Source: Azolla caroliniana (Eukaryota; Polypodiophyta). Taken from it: a stretch of 64,000 bases of DNA. Both the position numbers and the translations under genes were made by a program. Shown one piece after another: positions 22,060 to 34,220 of the stretch (position 1 is its first letter; the number at the start of each line of letters is the position of its first letter). The DNA lies in the NCBI GenBank assembly GCA_043228905.1, contig JBHGNT010000006.1, forward strand, positions 22,754,001 through 22,818,000, read 5' to 3'. Below the pieces are notes generated by a model. It was not told the origin of the DNA. It searched no databases and worked only from the letters and a program-made list of their open reading frames with translations.

Positions 22060-22149
22060 GCGAGGGTCGAAGACCTCTACAACTGACATTTGCTTTTGCA
22101 AGACAAACCCTACAAGTTGTGAGAACATAACAATGGACAGAGAAAAAAT

Positions 22150-24086
22150 ATGGACAGAGGTATGGCGAGTTCACTTCCTACAGAGAAGCTCAACCGGAGC
22201 AACTACGCGTCCTGTTCATACAAAATGCACCAGTACCTACTAGGGCATGGGTATTGGAGTTTCGTGGAAGGAACGAATGAGGTAGCACTAGCGCCTGCGC
22301 ACAAGGAATTCCCGGTATTGGAGCAAGGAGCGAGCCGAGTATTATACTGCCTCGCGTTCTGTGTGCACGACCAGATGCTCGGCTACATCAAGGATGCAAA
22401 GATGCCAAAGGAGGCTTAGGAAAATCTATGTAAGATTTTCGCCGCAAGTACCACAGCTTGTAAGTTGCAGCTCCGGCAAGAGCTGAACAACATCCGACAA
22501 AGAGATATGTCGGTTTCAGACTACACCACCAAAATAAAGGAGATTTGCGACGTGCTCGGGTCCATCAACGTGACGGTGGACGAAGACGAAATGGTACAAA
22601 TCTGCCTTGGTGGTCTAGCGCAAAGGTACAGGCCAATCCGGATAGCGATCTGCACTCGGGAGAAACCACCGACCTTCTTCGACTTGCAATCGATGCTGAT
22701 GGTCGAAGAAAATCACGCGAGTGGGTCCAGAACCACTCAATCAGACAACCGGATGCTGTACATGGAGGTGGATAGGCCCCGTGGGCGTGGGGGATGAGGA
22801 AGCCGACAAGAGTAGGCAAGAAGGCACAGAGAATGTGCCGACAACAGTTCCGGGACTTCCACAAGCAGGGGGAGTCAAGGCGGCGCCGGAGGCTGGTAAG
22901 ACAAACCCGCCACAGAATGTTGGTACTGTGGCAAAAAGGGCCACAGAGAAAGCGAGTGTTGGAAGAAGCGCGCCGATTCGAATAGATCTGGATCCGACAA
23001 AACCGGTCGGGAGAACCGGCAAAGCTCACACTACGCACAAGGATCGGAAGGATCCGGAACTGGGAAGACCAGTAAGGGGCCAGGTCAGCCTTGGTGATGA
23101 AGCACGAGGCAAATTCGATGAAGAAGACCACTTCCAAATCGGAGGAAGTATGGTATGGTTATTCCGGTGCGTCGAACCACATGACGAGCCATGAAGAGTG
23201 GTTCTCTTATCTGGAGAAATCGGATCAACCGGGAGTTGTCGAAACCGGAGACGACACTCCTCACCCAATCGTGCATGTCGGAGAAGTCCCTTTGAGCCAC
23301 GTCGGACAGAGGGGGAAGCTGATGAATGTATTACACGTTCCGACCATCATGAAGAACTTGGTGTCGGTTGGACAGATAGTGGACCGGGGGATGTAGGTGC
23401 GGTTTACGCACCTCGGGTGCTTCATCGAGGAAGAGGGCCAGATTATTGCGCAAGGGCACAAAGACGGGAGGATGTTCATCCTCGACACCAATGACTTCGG
23501 CACCGCTTTATTTGCCAAAGGACAGAAGATTGAATCGGACATTGATCTCTGGCACAAGCGGATCAACCACGTCAATTATCGGAGGCTTCAAGACCTGCAA
23601 ACGAAACAAGTTGTTTTCGGTTTGCCACGTTCAGTGGCTGGAAGGCCCAAGTAATTGAAGCCTGCCAACTCGGGAAGCAACATCGGCTTCCATTCCCCAC
23701 CGAACGAAACTGTAGCCGTAACAAGCTCGACCTTATTCATTCAGATGTATGGGGACCGGCACAGAACGTGAGCCTTGGCGGGAGTCGATATTTCGTCTCC
23801 TTCATCGACGACTACATCCGGCATACATGGATCTACCTCATTGAGCGGAAGAGCGAAGTCTTCGAGTGTTTCCGAAACCTGCAAAGACTGGTTGAACGGG
23901 AAACGGAGAGGAAGATCAAGTGCCTATGGTCGGATGGCGGAAAAGAATATTTTTCCGGCCAATTCAACAGTTATATGCAGCAAAAAGGAATTCGAAGAGA
24001 GTTCAACTGCAGATACACACCGGAGCAAAACAGTGTGGACGAGAGGAAGAACCGGTCGATTGTCGATGCGGCAAGGGCAATGCTGG
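22150..24086 (+). pseudogene. Copia X gag, protease and integrase N-terminal half
   Basis: ATG 22150 opens MDRGMASSLPTEKLNRSNYA. TAG at about 22417 (KEA-stop-EN). Frame breaks near 22790. The zinc knuckle CWYCGKKGHRESEC lies at 22914-22955. The protease box reads WYGYSGASNHMTSH (23155-23196), so the catalytic Asp of DSGA is Tyr. TAG at 23395 follows GQIVDRG. GAG-pre-integrase has LWHKRINHVNYRRLQ. The integrase core has FVSFIDDYIRHTWIY, SDGGKEY and DERKNRSIVDAAR (NGxxER altered). It ends at MLVLS, where gypsy B begins. Dead by several independent lesions. Confidence 0.9.
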
Positions 24087-24545
24087 TGTTGTCCAGAGGA
24101 CAGAAATGTAAAATTAGGAAATTCGGAAACGCCGAGTCCGAGTATCACGGGCCACCGACGGCTCGGCTGTGTATTAGGGGAAAAGTTATTTAAACGAGGA
24201 CCAGTACCTCAGAGGGGAGAGAGAGAAGAAAAATATAGGCGGAAGCACTAGCTGAGGCCCTCGTAACTACATAATCTTGTAAGGTCACCGGCCGTAGGCC
24301 ATGTTCTGTAATCTTTTCTGTCGCAGTAATATATCTGAATTATGCCCAGTTTGCTCCATGTGTCTGTGCTTTGATTCATACCTATGATTTGAGTGCCACC
24401 CACGCCTGCCAAGATCTCGTTAGTGTTTTCCCTCTGAGCATTGTCTCTCTCTCGACGCCTCTGTTACGAGCCTTCACATACCACGCCCTTGAATACCGAT
24501 AGCCGCAGATCTATCGAAGGTGTTCACCCAAATAAACGGGTAACA
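24087..24545 (+). repeat. 5' LTR of gypsy B (459 bp)
   Basis: TGTTGTCCAGAGGACA start, itself a short inverted repeat (TGTCC..GGACA); end CGGGTAACA. TATA-like GTTATTTAAACG at about 24186. The sequence after it, CAATTTGGCACGCCCGG, holds the likely PBS starting TTGGCACGCCC, which is not the initiator-Met type. Confidence 0.9.
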
Positions 24546-24599
24546 CAATTTGGCACGCCCGGTTACAGCTGTGAGTGCACAGCGAACTTCGTTGAAGGT

Positions 24600-26130
24600 A
24601 ACCACCAGCCGCCGTTACGGCGCCCTCTCGCACCACGAGGTCTCGGCCAACCGCCCGACGCCCTGAGCAAGTCGAAGGAACTTCCGACTCGGCGGTCACT
24701 GACCAATGCTTTCCTGAGCAATCGGAGGCTTCCCCAGTACAATCCTCGCCACCGGACACTCGATCGTGAGTTGATTCACCACCAAAACCCCCGTCGAGCC
24801 CTTCGGAGGTCAATCAACCGGAACTAAACCCTTTTCCGGTGCTACCAGAAGACCCAGAGTACGACATCATGCCATACCCATACCCACGATACATCGATGG
24901 ACCAGACGCGGAGTCACACATCCGTGCCTTCATATCCATGTGGTAGGCCAACCACTCAATGCACCGTCTCACGCCAGCCGAAATCGATGCCTCAAAGATT
25001 GCCGAGTTCACACTCTCCCTCGATGGACCGGTCGCACGATGGTACTCTCGCCTCGAAATAGGAGAGGCCACCACATTCCAAATCATGCGCACAAAGTTCC
25101 TTGAACTTTTTCATCGCGAGGTGCCTAAACGGGAACTGCTCCGGAAATTCTTCTCTATATGCCAGGAACCGTACGAAACGGTCGCGCAGTTTACGATCCG
25201 GTTCCAGGATCTCTACAGACAAGTGGCCAATGATGTCTTGGCACAAAATATACCGGACACTTTCCTATCCAGTTTATGAGAGCCTCTCCGAACGACTCTC
25301 GCACTTACAAATTTCGCCAACCATACTATCGAACAAGTCATAGCGCGGGTTCTCGCCCTCGATTGGACCTAGCACGACGCGGCCTTCTCGATGACATCCT
25401 TGCAAAACGCTCTTCCCCAAGAGGACAATCGCTTTCGCCAAGCCCTCCAATGCACGGCATGTTCAGGATCAGGACACCTGGCCCTCGAATGTCCCCACCG
25501 ACCACAGTGTCCGATCTGTCAGTCTCGAGCTCACACTGTCGAGCAGTGCGAATATAATATGTTGAACCGCACAACGGCGGCACCGGTCCGCCAGATCGAG
25601 CCACGAAATACATACTCTCGGCAGGACGAGCGATATGTCTACCGAGACCAGGATAACGACCGACCGCGATCCCCGGATCGACGGCGCCGAGACGACGACT
25701 ACCGACGTGATCATTATCGCGATGACCGGCACGACGATTATGCTTGATATGATGACGATCGCGATGACCAGTATGACTGACAGAACTCACGCATTGATCG
25801 GCGAAATGGCAACCACAACACATGCAACAATAGAAGACCTAACGACAACCGTCGACGGGACGCTCCTCAAAATGACCAGCGCAACTCCAATGCACCTCGG
25901 AACAACCCACCACCAAACGAGACGGAGAATCAACAACAACAACTGCCACACACAGACCGAGCGGACACCAGCAACTCGACCAACGTTACATGTTTTAAAT
26001 GTAACCAACCAGGCCACTACGCCACGCAATGTCCAACAACCAACCATGGCAAGGCACCCGCGGTGAACAGTATCATGGCCGATGTTCAAACGGTCACTAC
26101 CCGGAGTAAAGCGGAAACTACTCAGTGGCA
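24600..26130 (+). pseudogene. gypsy B gag
   Basis: The capsid part HIRAFISMW, a TAG, ANHSMHRLTPAEIDASKIAE, LDGPVARWYSRL and RFQDLYRQVAND is a Retrotrans_gag domain (about 24900-25280). Two zinc knuckle regions follow. CTACSGSGHLALECPHRPQC is at 25451-25510. After an Arg/Asp-rich stretch (RRRDDDYRRDHYRDD), CFKCNQPGHYATQC lies at 25992-26033. Stops at 24943, about 25278, 25369, 25746, 25776 and 26137, all TAG or TGA. The start codon is not certain because the N-terminus is decayed. Confidence 0.85.
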
Positions 26131-26139
26131 AATCTAGGA

Positions 26140-29100
26140 TGAAGTACGTCAGGCAGCAAAAGAATGGATCGACACGGCCAATAAAAATAATGCCATACGC
26201 ATGCAAACTGACATGAGAGACGAGCCCAGTGAAGTACCACAAACCTCGGCACCATCCACGTCATCGGAGGATGACCAGCTATGGGATGTTCTTACCAACT
26301 CCCGCATCTCGCTGCCCCTACATAAACTGTTACCACTCATGCCGAGATTTCGGGACACCCTGGCGGCACTCCAGGCCAATACTAAGCCCGTGACGCCACC
26401 GGTACACCTCACCGAAGCAGGAACCGGTCCACCACTCATGGATTCTCAGAACCCAGCCGTGCGAATCATCATTAAGGGACAAGACCTGCACGGATGCATC
26501 ATCGACGGCGGATCCGGCGTAAACATTATTAGCGAGTCAACGTGTCTCAACCTCGGCCTGAATCAATGGGAACCATGCCCCTTTTGGCTTCGGATGGCCG
26601 ACACCCGCTCCGTTCGCCCCATTGGTTTAATCCGCCATCTCGACTTCACACTCGGAGGCCACATGTTCACGATCTCGGCCGTCGTGCTAAGACTGGAGAC
26701 ACAAGGCACCTACCCAATGTTACTAGGTCGACCATGGTTGCGTACAACGAATATCAAGCAACATTGGCAACGCAACATGATCTCGTTCCGAAGAGGCAAG
26801 ACAAAAATCCGAATCATCACTGAAGAATGAGTCCCCGTCGCCCTCAACACTTCGCCGTTATACGCGGAAGGGGTCCATATGCTTGACGGTTTGGCCGATG
26901 AGGAGGTTGATGACTTCCTAGATGATCATCCCACGATCATCCCTCTCTTCGAAATCAATGCCTTACCAATCATCGAGCCATCTAAAGACGAGGAAGTCAC
27001 GGAGGAGTCACCACCCCAAGATGAACCAGATCCAACCACAGTTGCCGAGCTACGTCATGCTCGGGAGGCTTTCGAACGCGAACTCGCCATTTCACAATGA
27101 GTGAAAGCATCAACCCTGGAAACAATAAACCTCGGTTCGGACGAGAATCCCCGTACGTTACAAATTGCCAATAATCTACCAACCGGAGAACGGGCATGCC
27201 TCGTAAAATTGCTCACCGACTACCAGGATGTTTTTGCTTGGTCTTACACCGATATGAAGGGGCTGGATCCTCAATACTACCAACATCAAATTCACATCTT
27301 ACCCGACACTCGGCCGGTTCAGCAGAGGCGCTACAGGATGAACCCCAACTACGCCGCTAAAGTCAAAGAGGAAATCGACAAACTACTCCGAGTGGGCTTC
27401 ATTCGCCCTGTTAAACGGGCCACGTGGTTGAGCCCGATCGTAGTGGTCCCAAAGAAGAACGGAAAAATCCACGTCTGCGTCGACTATCGGAAGCTTAACG
27501 CAGCAACAGTCACCGACGGTTTCCCTCTCCCATTCACGGATAGCGTCCTCGACACGGTAGCCGGCCACGAATGCTACAGTTTCCTCGACGGGTTCAACGG
27601 CTATAACCAGATAAGAATGCACCCGGAGGATCAGGAGAAAACCGCTTTCGTCACAGAATGGGGTGTTTTTGTAGCAGAAGTAATGATGTTCGGTCTAAAA
27701 ACGGCGCTGGCTACGTTCCAGCGCATCCTCACCGAAATCTTTCATGACTACATCCCGGCATTCATGCAAGTCTTTCTCAACGATTTCACTGTGTATGGCC
27801 ATCGACGGGAACACATGACCCAGTTACGACTCTGCCTGGACCGATGTCGCCAAGCTCGATTGAGCTTAAACCCGGCGAAATGCGCGTTCTTAGTCACCAA
27901 CGGCAACCTTCTCGGCCACATTGTCAGTCAAGAAGGCATCGCTATGGACCCGGATAAAGTAAAGGCAATCATGACCGCCACTGCACCCTCGAACGCTAAG
28001 GCACTAAGCCGTTTTTTGGGACAGATCCGGTGGCACAACCGAATGATACGGCACCTGCCGACTTCGCGACACCTTTACACGCGGCAATCCATCGCCTTCC
28101 CTTCCAATGGACGTCAATCGAGGACACGGCCTATCAGACCCTGAAACAAATGTTGTCACATGCCCCGGTGGTCCAGTCTCCGGTTTGGTCCGAACTGTTT
28201 CATGTCTTCGTAGATGCTTCAGACATCGCCATCGGAAGTGCCCTGATGCAATGCACACCCCCGAATTGGTATAGGCCCGTGTACTACGCCAGCCGACGGC
28301 TCTCGACTGCGGAAAAGAATTATTCCACCACTGAGCGGGAGGCCCTCGGTATGATTTATAGCATCAATAAATTTCGGCATAACCTCTTGGGCCGAAAATT
28401 TACCTTTCACGTGGATCACTCGGCCATTCTTTATTTGGTCAATAAACAAGCCCTCACCGGACGGTTGGCTCGGTGGATGCTCCTACTACAAGAGTTTGAT
28501 TTCCAGATTCAGCATCGACCCAGGGTACAACATGCCGTCGCCGACTACTTGAGCCGTCTTGAGTCAGGGGAACCGGCGAAAACAACGTACGACGAGCTAC
28601 CGGACGCCAGCCTATTTACCTTGACCACGATACTAGACGATAACGGAGATGAATGGATCACGAAGATGACCCATTTTCTCACTACCGGTGTACCTCCCGA
28701 GCACATGACCCTTGACACGAGAAAACGCCTAGCAGTGCGTAGCCGGAATTTTTGCCTCGTCTCGGACATTCTCTACCACAAAGGCTTGGACGGCATATGG
28801 CGCCGAGCGATTCGGCAATTCGAGAAGAACACCGTTCTTTAGGAAGCCCACCAGGGAGTAGCTGGGGGGCACTACGCCGGGGATTCCACGGCAAGGAAAG
28901 TTTGGCAAAGTGGATTGTGGTGGCCGACAACGAAGAAAGACGCTCACGAGTTTTGCCTGCAGTGCGATTTGTGCCAACGACTGGGGCAACCAATGGAACA
29001 ATCACAGATGCCACACCAGCCGATTCTTCCGTTGGACCCATTTCAAAAATGGGGTTTGGATTTTGTAGGCCCTTTCAAACCACCCGCGGCCCGAACAGGG

Positions 29101-29990
29101 AATAGGTATATTATTGTTGCCACGGATTACTGCACCAAATGGGTCGAGGCTAAGGCACTCCGAGATAACACGGCGGCATCCACAGCTAAACTCGTGTACG
29201 AGCACCTCTGGTGCCGTTACGGATGCCCAATCGAGCTCGTTAGTGATCAAGGTGGGCACTTCATCAATCATATAATACGTGAGCTTACACACCACTACGC
29301 GGTGGTGCACAAGAAAAGCACACCATACTACCCGCAGGCGAACGGCTTGGCGGAATCGACCAATAAAATCCTCCAAACCATACTGAAGAAGATCGTCAAT
29401 GAAAACAGGACCGATTGGGATGACAAACTCCAGAGCGCGCTGTGGGTGTATCGTATGACTTTCAAAACAAGCATCCAATCAACCCCCTTTCGAATGGCGT
29501 TCGGGTTAGAAGCCGTAATGCCCGTCGAGTTCCAAGTCCCAAGCCTTCGAGTTCAAATCAAAGCATGGCTCCCTGAGGCCCAATCCGAGCAATACCGGCT
29601 GGAACAACTCCTCGAACTCGGCGAAGATAGGATAGAGAGTATGGCCCAACTCGAACAATGCCAACGGCAACGCAAGGCTTTCGTGGATCGACATCGACAC
29701 GGGTTGGAAAAGGAGCTCACCATCGGCAAACCGGTTCTTCTTTTTCAAACACGACTCGGGTCTATGCCGGGAAAATTAAGATTTCGGTGGACCGGTCCAT
29801 TCTAGATTATCGACGAGTTCAACGGGACGTTCTAGCTCGGCACACTCGCCGGCGACACTGTCAAAAGCTGGGCCAATGGTTTCCGACATCGACCATATCG
29901 AGGCACTACACCACCCAACCCGTTTACTGAGCCACACGGCACAAACAAGTTTCAGGAGACCACCATGGAGGAGGCCACGTGTCCCCCTGA
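26140..29990 (+). pseudogene. gypsy B pol: protease, RT, RNase H, integrase
   Basis: Protease with GCIIDGGSGVNIIS (26492-26533) and the partner motif MLLGRPWL (26720). RT from about 27101: VRRYRMNPNY-like QQRRYRMNPNYAAKV, VCVDYRKLNAAT, YSFLDGFNGYNQI, then VFLNDFTVYG (27770-27799), where the first catalytic Asp of FxDDF is Asn. A frameshift near 28060 leads into RNase H (FVDASDIAIGSALMQ, TTEREALGMIY, FHVDHSAILYL, VADYLSR). TAG at 28840. Integrase: HHCC finger (HYAG, CLQCDLC) and core (WGLDFVGPF, SDQGGHF, GLAESTNK). The reading dies out near 29990 after two more TAGs. No chromodomain seen. Confidence 0.88.
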
Positions 29991-30516
29991 ATAAGGACTC
30001 ACCCACCTTCTTGAAATTAATAAAAGTAGTAGTAGGTAGGATTAACCATAGTTTAGCCACCGATTAGCTACACCTACACCACCCACCTAGGCACCCACAA
30101 ATTTAGGAGCACCCCTCGCCACCACTCATTTAGTACCTATTTAAGCACATGCAAAGCACTAGAAGCACCCCATTCACCTTCAGGACACGTGGTGCTAGTT
30201 ACTTATTATGACACCCACGACTCAGAATCTTCAAGATTCGCTTCAGGCACAAAACCCTAGGAGTAAGTTACTAAAACAGTTTCCAAAACGCAACACAGAC
30301 ACAGAAGTTCATTATCGCTCCCAATCTCCATCGCTCTCAAGCTCAGAAACCCCGTCTCGCTCTCATCGCGCTAAACGCTCTTGCTCTCAAGCCCTCTTTC
30401 GCTCTCATAACCCCTCTGCTGAACTTCCCCTTCCTGCTGTTCCTTCTCTGTCTCGCCCTCGCCTCACCACTCTTCTTCACGCTTCCACATAGTCGAACCC
30501 CGTCTCCATCTCCACC
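29991..30516 (+). other. Spacer between pol and accessory ORF of gypsy B
   Basis: No conserved protein. Contains CACACGTGG-like (30184-30192) and CT-rich sequence before the ATG at 30517, so it could hold an internal promoter or splice acceptor for a subgenomic RNA. That is inference only. Confidence 0.35.
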
Positions 30517-32563
30517 ATGCCTCTTACCGCTTCAACAAAAACCCGCGCCTTGCTCCAGGAACGAGGAATGGGCGGTTACCTGAAGATCATCGATGCCCCC
30601 GCGCACCCAGATGCCCAAGGTGTAGCTAAACGTATAAGTCCCGAAGCCATCACCAACAACGTGCTTCGGGCTGTTTTGGACCTACAACGGGGAGGGGACC
30701 ATGAGGTCCACATACCCCCGACATCGAAGATGAAAGCGTATTTCGGTGAGTACTCAGCCTCAAGGAAGGCATATCGCACGTATGGTGGTCCCAACAGAGC
30801 TTTCAAGGAGATTGCTCGTATATTAATGGAGTATGCGTTCGTGCATACGAACCCAACGAGCATGTTGCAGAACAAGGTAGCCATCATCATTAGCGCATAT
30901 GAAGGAAACAAAATCGATTGGGGAATCATCACAGGCGAAGGACTCCGGTAAGAAGATGTTGTCTGTTCTTACCCACTTTTTGATGGTTCTATACCCACCC
31001 TCTTCTCTTCCTTCCCCTCGCACACTCACGTCCCCACCACCACCACAAAGGCAGAAAGAGAAATTCGTTGCCATTAGCCATGAAGCATGGGAGGAGCCCA
31101 CATTGCCTTCACCTCTTGCCGCCGACCAAAACCCCGCATCTGCACCACCACCCACCCAACCCCAACAAAGAATGGGAGGAGGAGGTAGCCGCAGAAGACA
31201 ACACGGCCAATGATGTCACCATTCGACAGCCAATGTCGCGCCCCTCGGTAACTTCCCCAGGGCCTAGTCCACGCCCCAACACACAGCAGGCTGCACCACC
31301 ACGACCCCAGAAAAGGAAGCAGGCGGAGGAAATGACACTACCCGCCCCGGAACCCCAAACACAACCGAGCAAGAGAAGACGACTCAACCTCGAGTCCTCG
31401 GAAGAACAAAAAGAGCCACAACAGGAGCAAGCCTTAGTTGTCAGAGAGAGCAACCTGACCATCATCCCTGAGGAGGCATCGCTGAACCAGGGAAAGATCG
31501 AGCATGGGCAAACAACGCAGATCTCGGAGGATGAAGTCCTCGGGTATAAGGACCTCCCCGCGGAGGCTTACGAATTTAGTGCGCTCCTACGCCTCGGTAC
31601 GACATTCGAGCTGGTCGACTTCCTCACCAAAGTCCAAGTCGCGGCAGCCGCTCGAATGGCGGAAGAGCACGCCGAAACAAATATGATTCAACGCGCGCTA
31701 ATAGGTGAAATTGAGCCCCAGGAGGACAGGGCTTTACAAAAAATCAGGAGAAAGAAGCAGGCAAAACAGGCTGCTCTCCTCATGGAGGTCCCCGAGTTGA
31801 ACACGGCCCTTATCGAGGCATATAGGGACCTGGATCGCACTATGCGGGTAGCCAAAGACATGGCCCGAAAGATAAAAATAGCCCAAAAACAGGCTAAGAT
31901 GGCTACAGAATTATGGCACGCTGCGAAACAGAAGTTGGCAGCCTGGGAGCAAAACCGGCCGGAACAACAACTCTTGAGCCTTCCGGTCACGACCACCAAG
32001 GCCCTCCCAGCACCTCCATGCATAACAATGATGGATGAAAGCACCGTCATAGATTCAATCTTGACGATGCAGGCCAGTACACAAACGGACTCGTTACAAA
32101 TGGTCGATGCCTACACAACAACCGAGGCGGCCACGCCCATGGAGAAGACCGAGATACCACCCCCTTGTGCACCCAAGGAGGTGGCAACCCAGATAGAACC
32201 CCCACTTCGGGATTACCGCGCGGAGCTTAAAGAAGAACAACGGCGAACCGAGAGACACGAACAACGGCATCAAGAGGCGATGGCTCGCCTAAAAGAAGAA
32301 GCTTCCAAGCAGATGGCCGAGATTAGAGCCCAGGCCGACCAAAGGATACACGAGCAGAACGAAGCACTGGGACGGGTACAAGCGCAAGCCGCGGGCAAAG
32401 AAGCCGAACTCAAAAGCAAGATGGAGGAATACGCAGCCATAGTGGCAAAGAAAGAGAAGGAGGTCCTAGACCTATAGGCCGTGCTCGACAATGCGAAAGA
32501 CCCGACAGGAGGAAAGAAATCGCCAATGGGAGGAGAGAATGATCGCGGAGAATGCCGAGCTGC

Positions 32564-32968
32564 TGTCATGGCAAGACTCGAACCCATGACCTTATGCTAC
32601 ATGAGTCGAGCTCTTGACCATTAGACTATACATTGTAATACGTAAAATATTATTTTCATTTATGTTTTATTATAGAAATTTGATGTATATTCCAGATTTC
32701 TTTGGAACATTCTAGAAACTTCAGGAGTATTCCTTAGAACACTATAAAAGGAGGCACATGGCATTATTTCGAACCAAATCGGTTCAACACCAGTCTTAAG
32801 CCTCCTAGCTACTGTACATTTTCTTCACATAATATATATCTTTTCTTATCATCACTCTCTCCCTCCCTCTCACTCACTCTTTCCTTCTCTCGAGAGTTCT
32901 TCACCTCTCTTAGTACTAATACTTCTTTTAGTACTAATTCCTTCTCTGTCTTAGTACTGTTCCTGATA
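32564..32968 (+). repeat. 5' LTR of gypsy C (405 bp) with antisense tRNA-like start
   Basis: Starts TGTCATGGCAAG and ends CCTGATA (3' copy CCTGACA). The reverse strand of 32564-32632 has an A-box TAGTCTAATGGTCAAGAGC, then CGACTCATGTAGC (CAT in the anticodon-loop position), then a B-box GGGTTCGAGTC. This is laid out like a tRNA without a proper acceptor stem. TATA box ACTATAAAAGG at 32742-32752. The CT-rich R/U5 includes repeated TTAGTACTAAT. Confidence 0.9.
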
Positions 32969-33042
32969 GTTTGAACCGATTTTCCTTACCTTCTGTCTCT
33001 CTCATTTCCTACTAATCTCTTATTCCTCTTTTCTTTCATCCC

Positions 33043-34041
33043 ATGGCCACTGTTAGCGCTGAAGAATATCAATCTGTTTTCTCAGAATTTCAATGCATGA
33101 AAGAGAAGTTCCATGCTTTGGAACAAGAAAACCAACGGTTGCTGGGGGATCTTCAGCAAATCTCCTTAGAAAAGCAGCAAACGCAACAACAACATGGGGA
33201 ACTTGTGTTACGCGTGCAACAACTCGAAGCCACCATCGTAGCGATGCAACAACAAGGGCCCGGAACACAAGGGATTCATAAAGAACCCAAGATTGGCCTT
33301 CCCACGAAGTTCGATGGAACGCGATCGCAGTTTAGAGGGATCCTTAACCAGGTACGATTAGTTATTCAAATGCATCCTTCCCGATATCCCACCGATGCAT
33401 CACGAGTGGGTTTAGTAGGCACTTTGTTAAGTGGCTCAGCGTTGGCATGGTTCGCTCCACTATTAGAAAAGGAATCTCCGTTACTCAACAATTTTGAAGA
33501 GTTTCTAGGTGAGTTTAAAGCATGTTTCGGAGATACTGACAGCATCAGGACCGCAATCAACAAAATTCGGCGATTACGCCAAGGTGACCGTCCAGCCTCT
33601 GCATACGCTGCAGATTTTCGCCTACTCGCCGCCGATATCCCTTGGGATGATCAAGCGTTGATGGAGCAATTCCGTTATGGTTTACGCAACGACGTCAAGG
33701 ATTTACTCTTGACCTTCCCCGAAGAGCCAAAGTCCTTAACAGAAGCAATCAGTCGCGCGGTGAGATGTGACAACCGCCTCTTTGAGCGACGTTCGGAACG
33801 ACAGCTACAAATGCCGAGGGCAAGATCAGAGCCCACCTACGCCTCAGTGGTATCAAGACCTTTTCCGAGGGAGTCATATAATGTGCCTCCAGCGAATACT
33901 CCGACTCCGATGGAGATTGACACTACACGTCGTCGAGGGCCATTATCCGAAGAAGAAAAGCAGCGACGCTGTACAAATCGACTATGTCTTTACTGCGGTG
34001 GACCAGGACATATTGCAATAAATTGTCCCCATAGGCCATGA
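33043..34041 (+). pseudogene. gypsy C gag
   Basis: ATG 33043, 332 codons, open to TGA at 34039-34041 (CCTTGA-type change at HRP-stop). N-terminal coiled coil (MKEKFHALEQENQRLLGDLQ), capsid FDGTRSQFRGILNQVRLVIQ and LSGSALAWFAPLLE, zinc knuckle CLYCGGPGHIAINC at the C-terminus. The gag ORF itself is whole, but continuation into pol is blocked by the TGA. It is homologous to E gag (4228-3734). Confidence 0.9.
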
Positions 34042-34220
34042 AGACAGGTAAACCAAATAGTTTCTAGTTCTAATTATACTAAACCCGAGCCTATTTCACT
34101 AGGGATATCTGATGGTCCTAATAGTACTAATAGCCCAGATCTAGCGAACAGATTTGATGTCCTTAGTCAGTTAGAAGAAGAGTTAAACGACTAAGTCCAG
34201 CCAAAATAGGAGCCGTTTGG

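Noticed and set aside
24087-24200. A duplicated copia gene piece at 24087 and 44095
   Set aside because: These are the two LTRs of gypsy B, with TSD GCTGG on the outer sides.
32564-32635. A real tRNA-Met gene on the minus strand
   Set aside because: Boxes and CAT are present, but the acceptor stem does not pair and the copy is repeated at the same place in both LTRs; it is part of the LTR.
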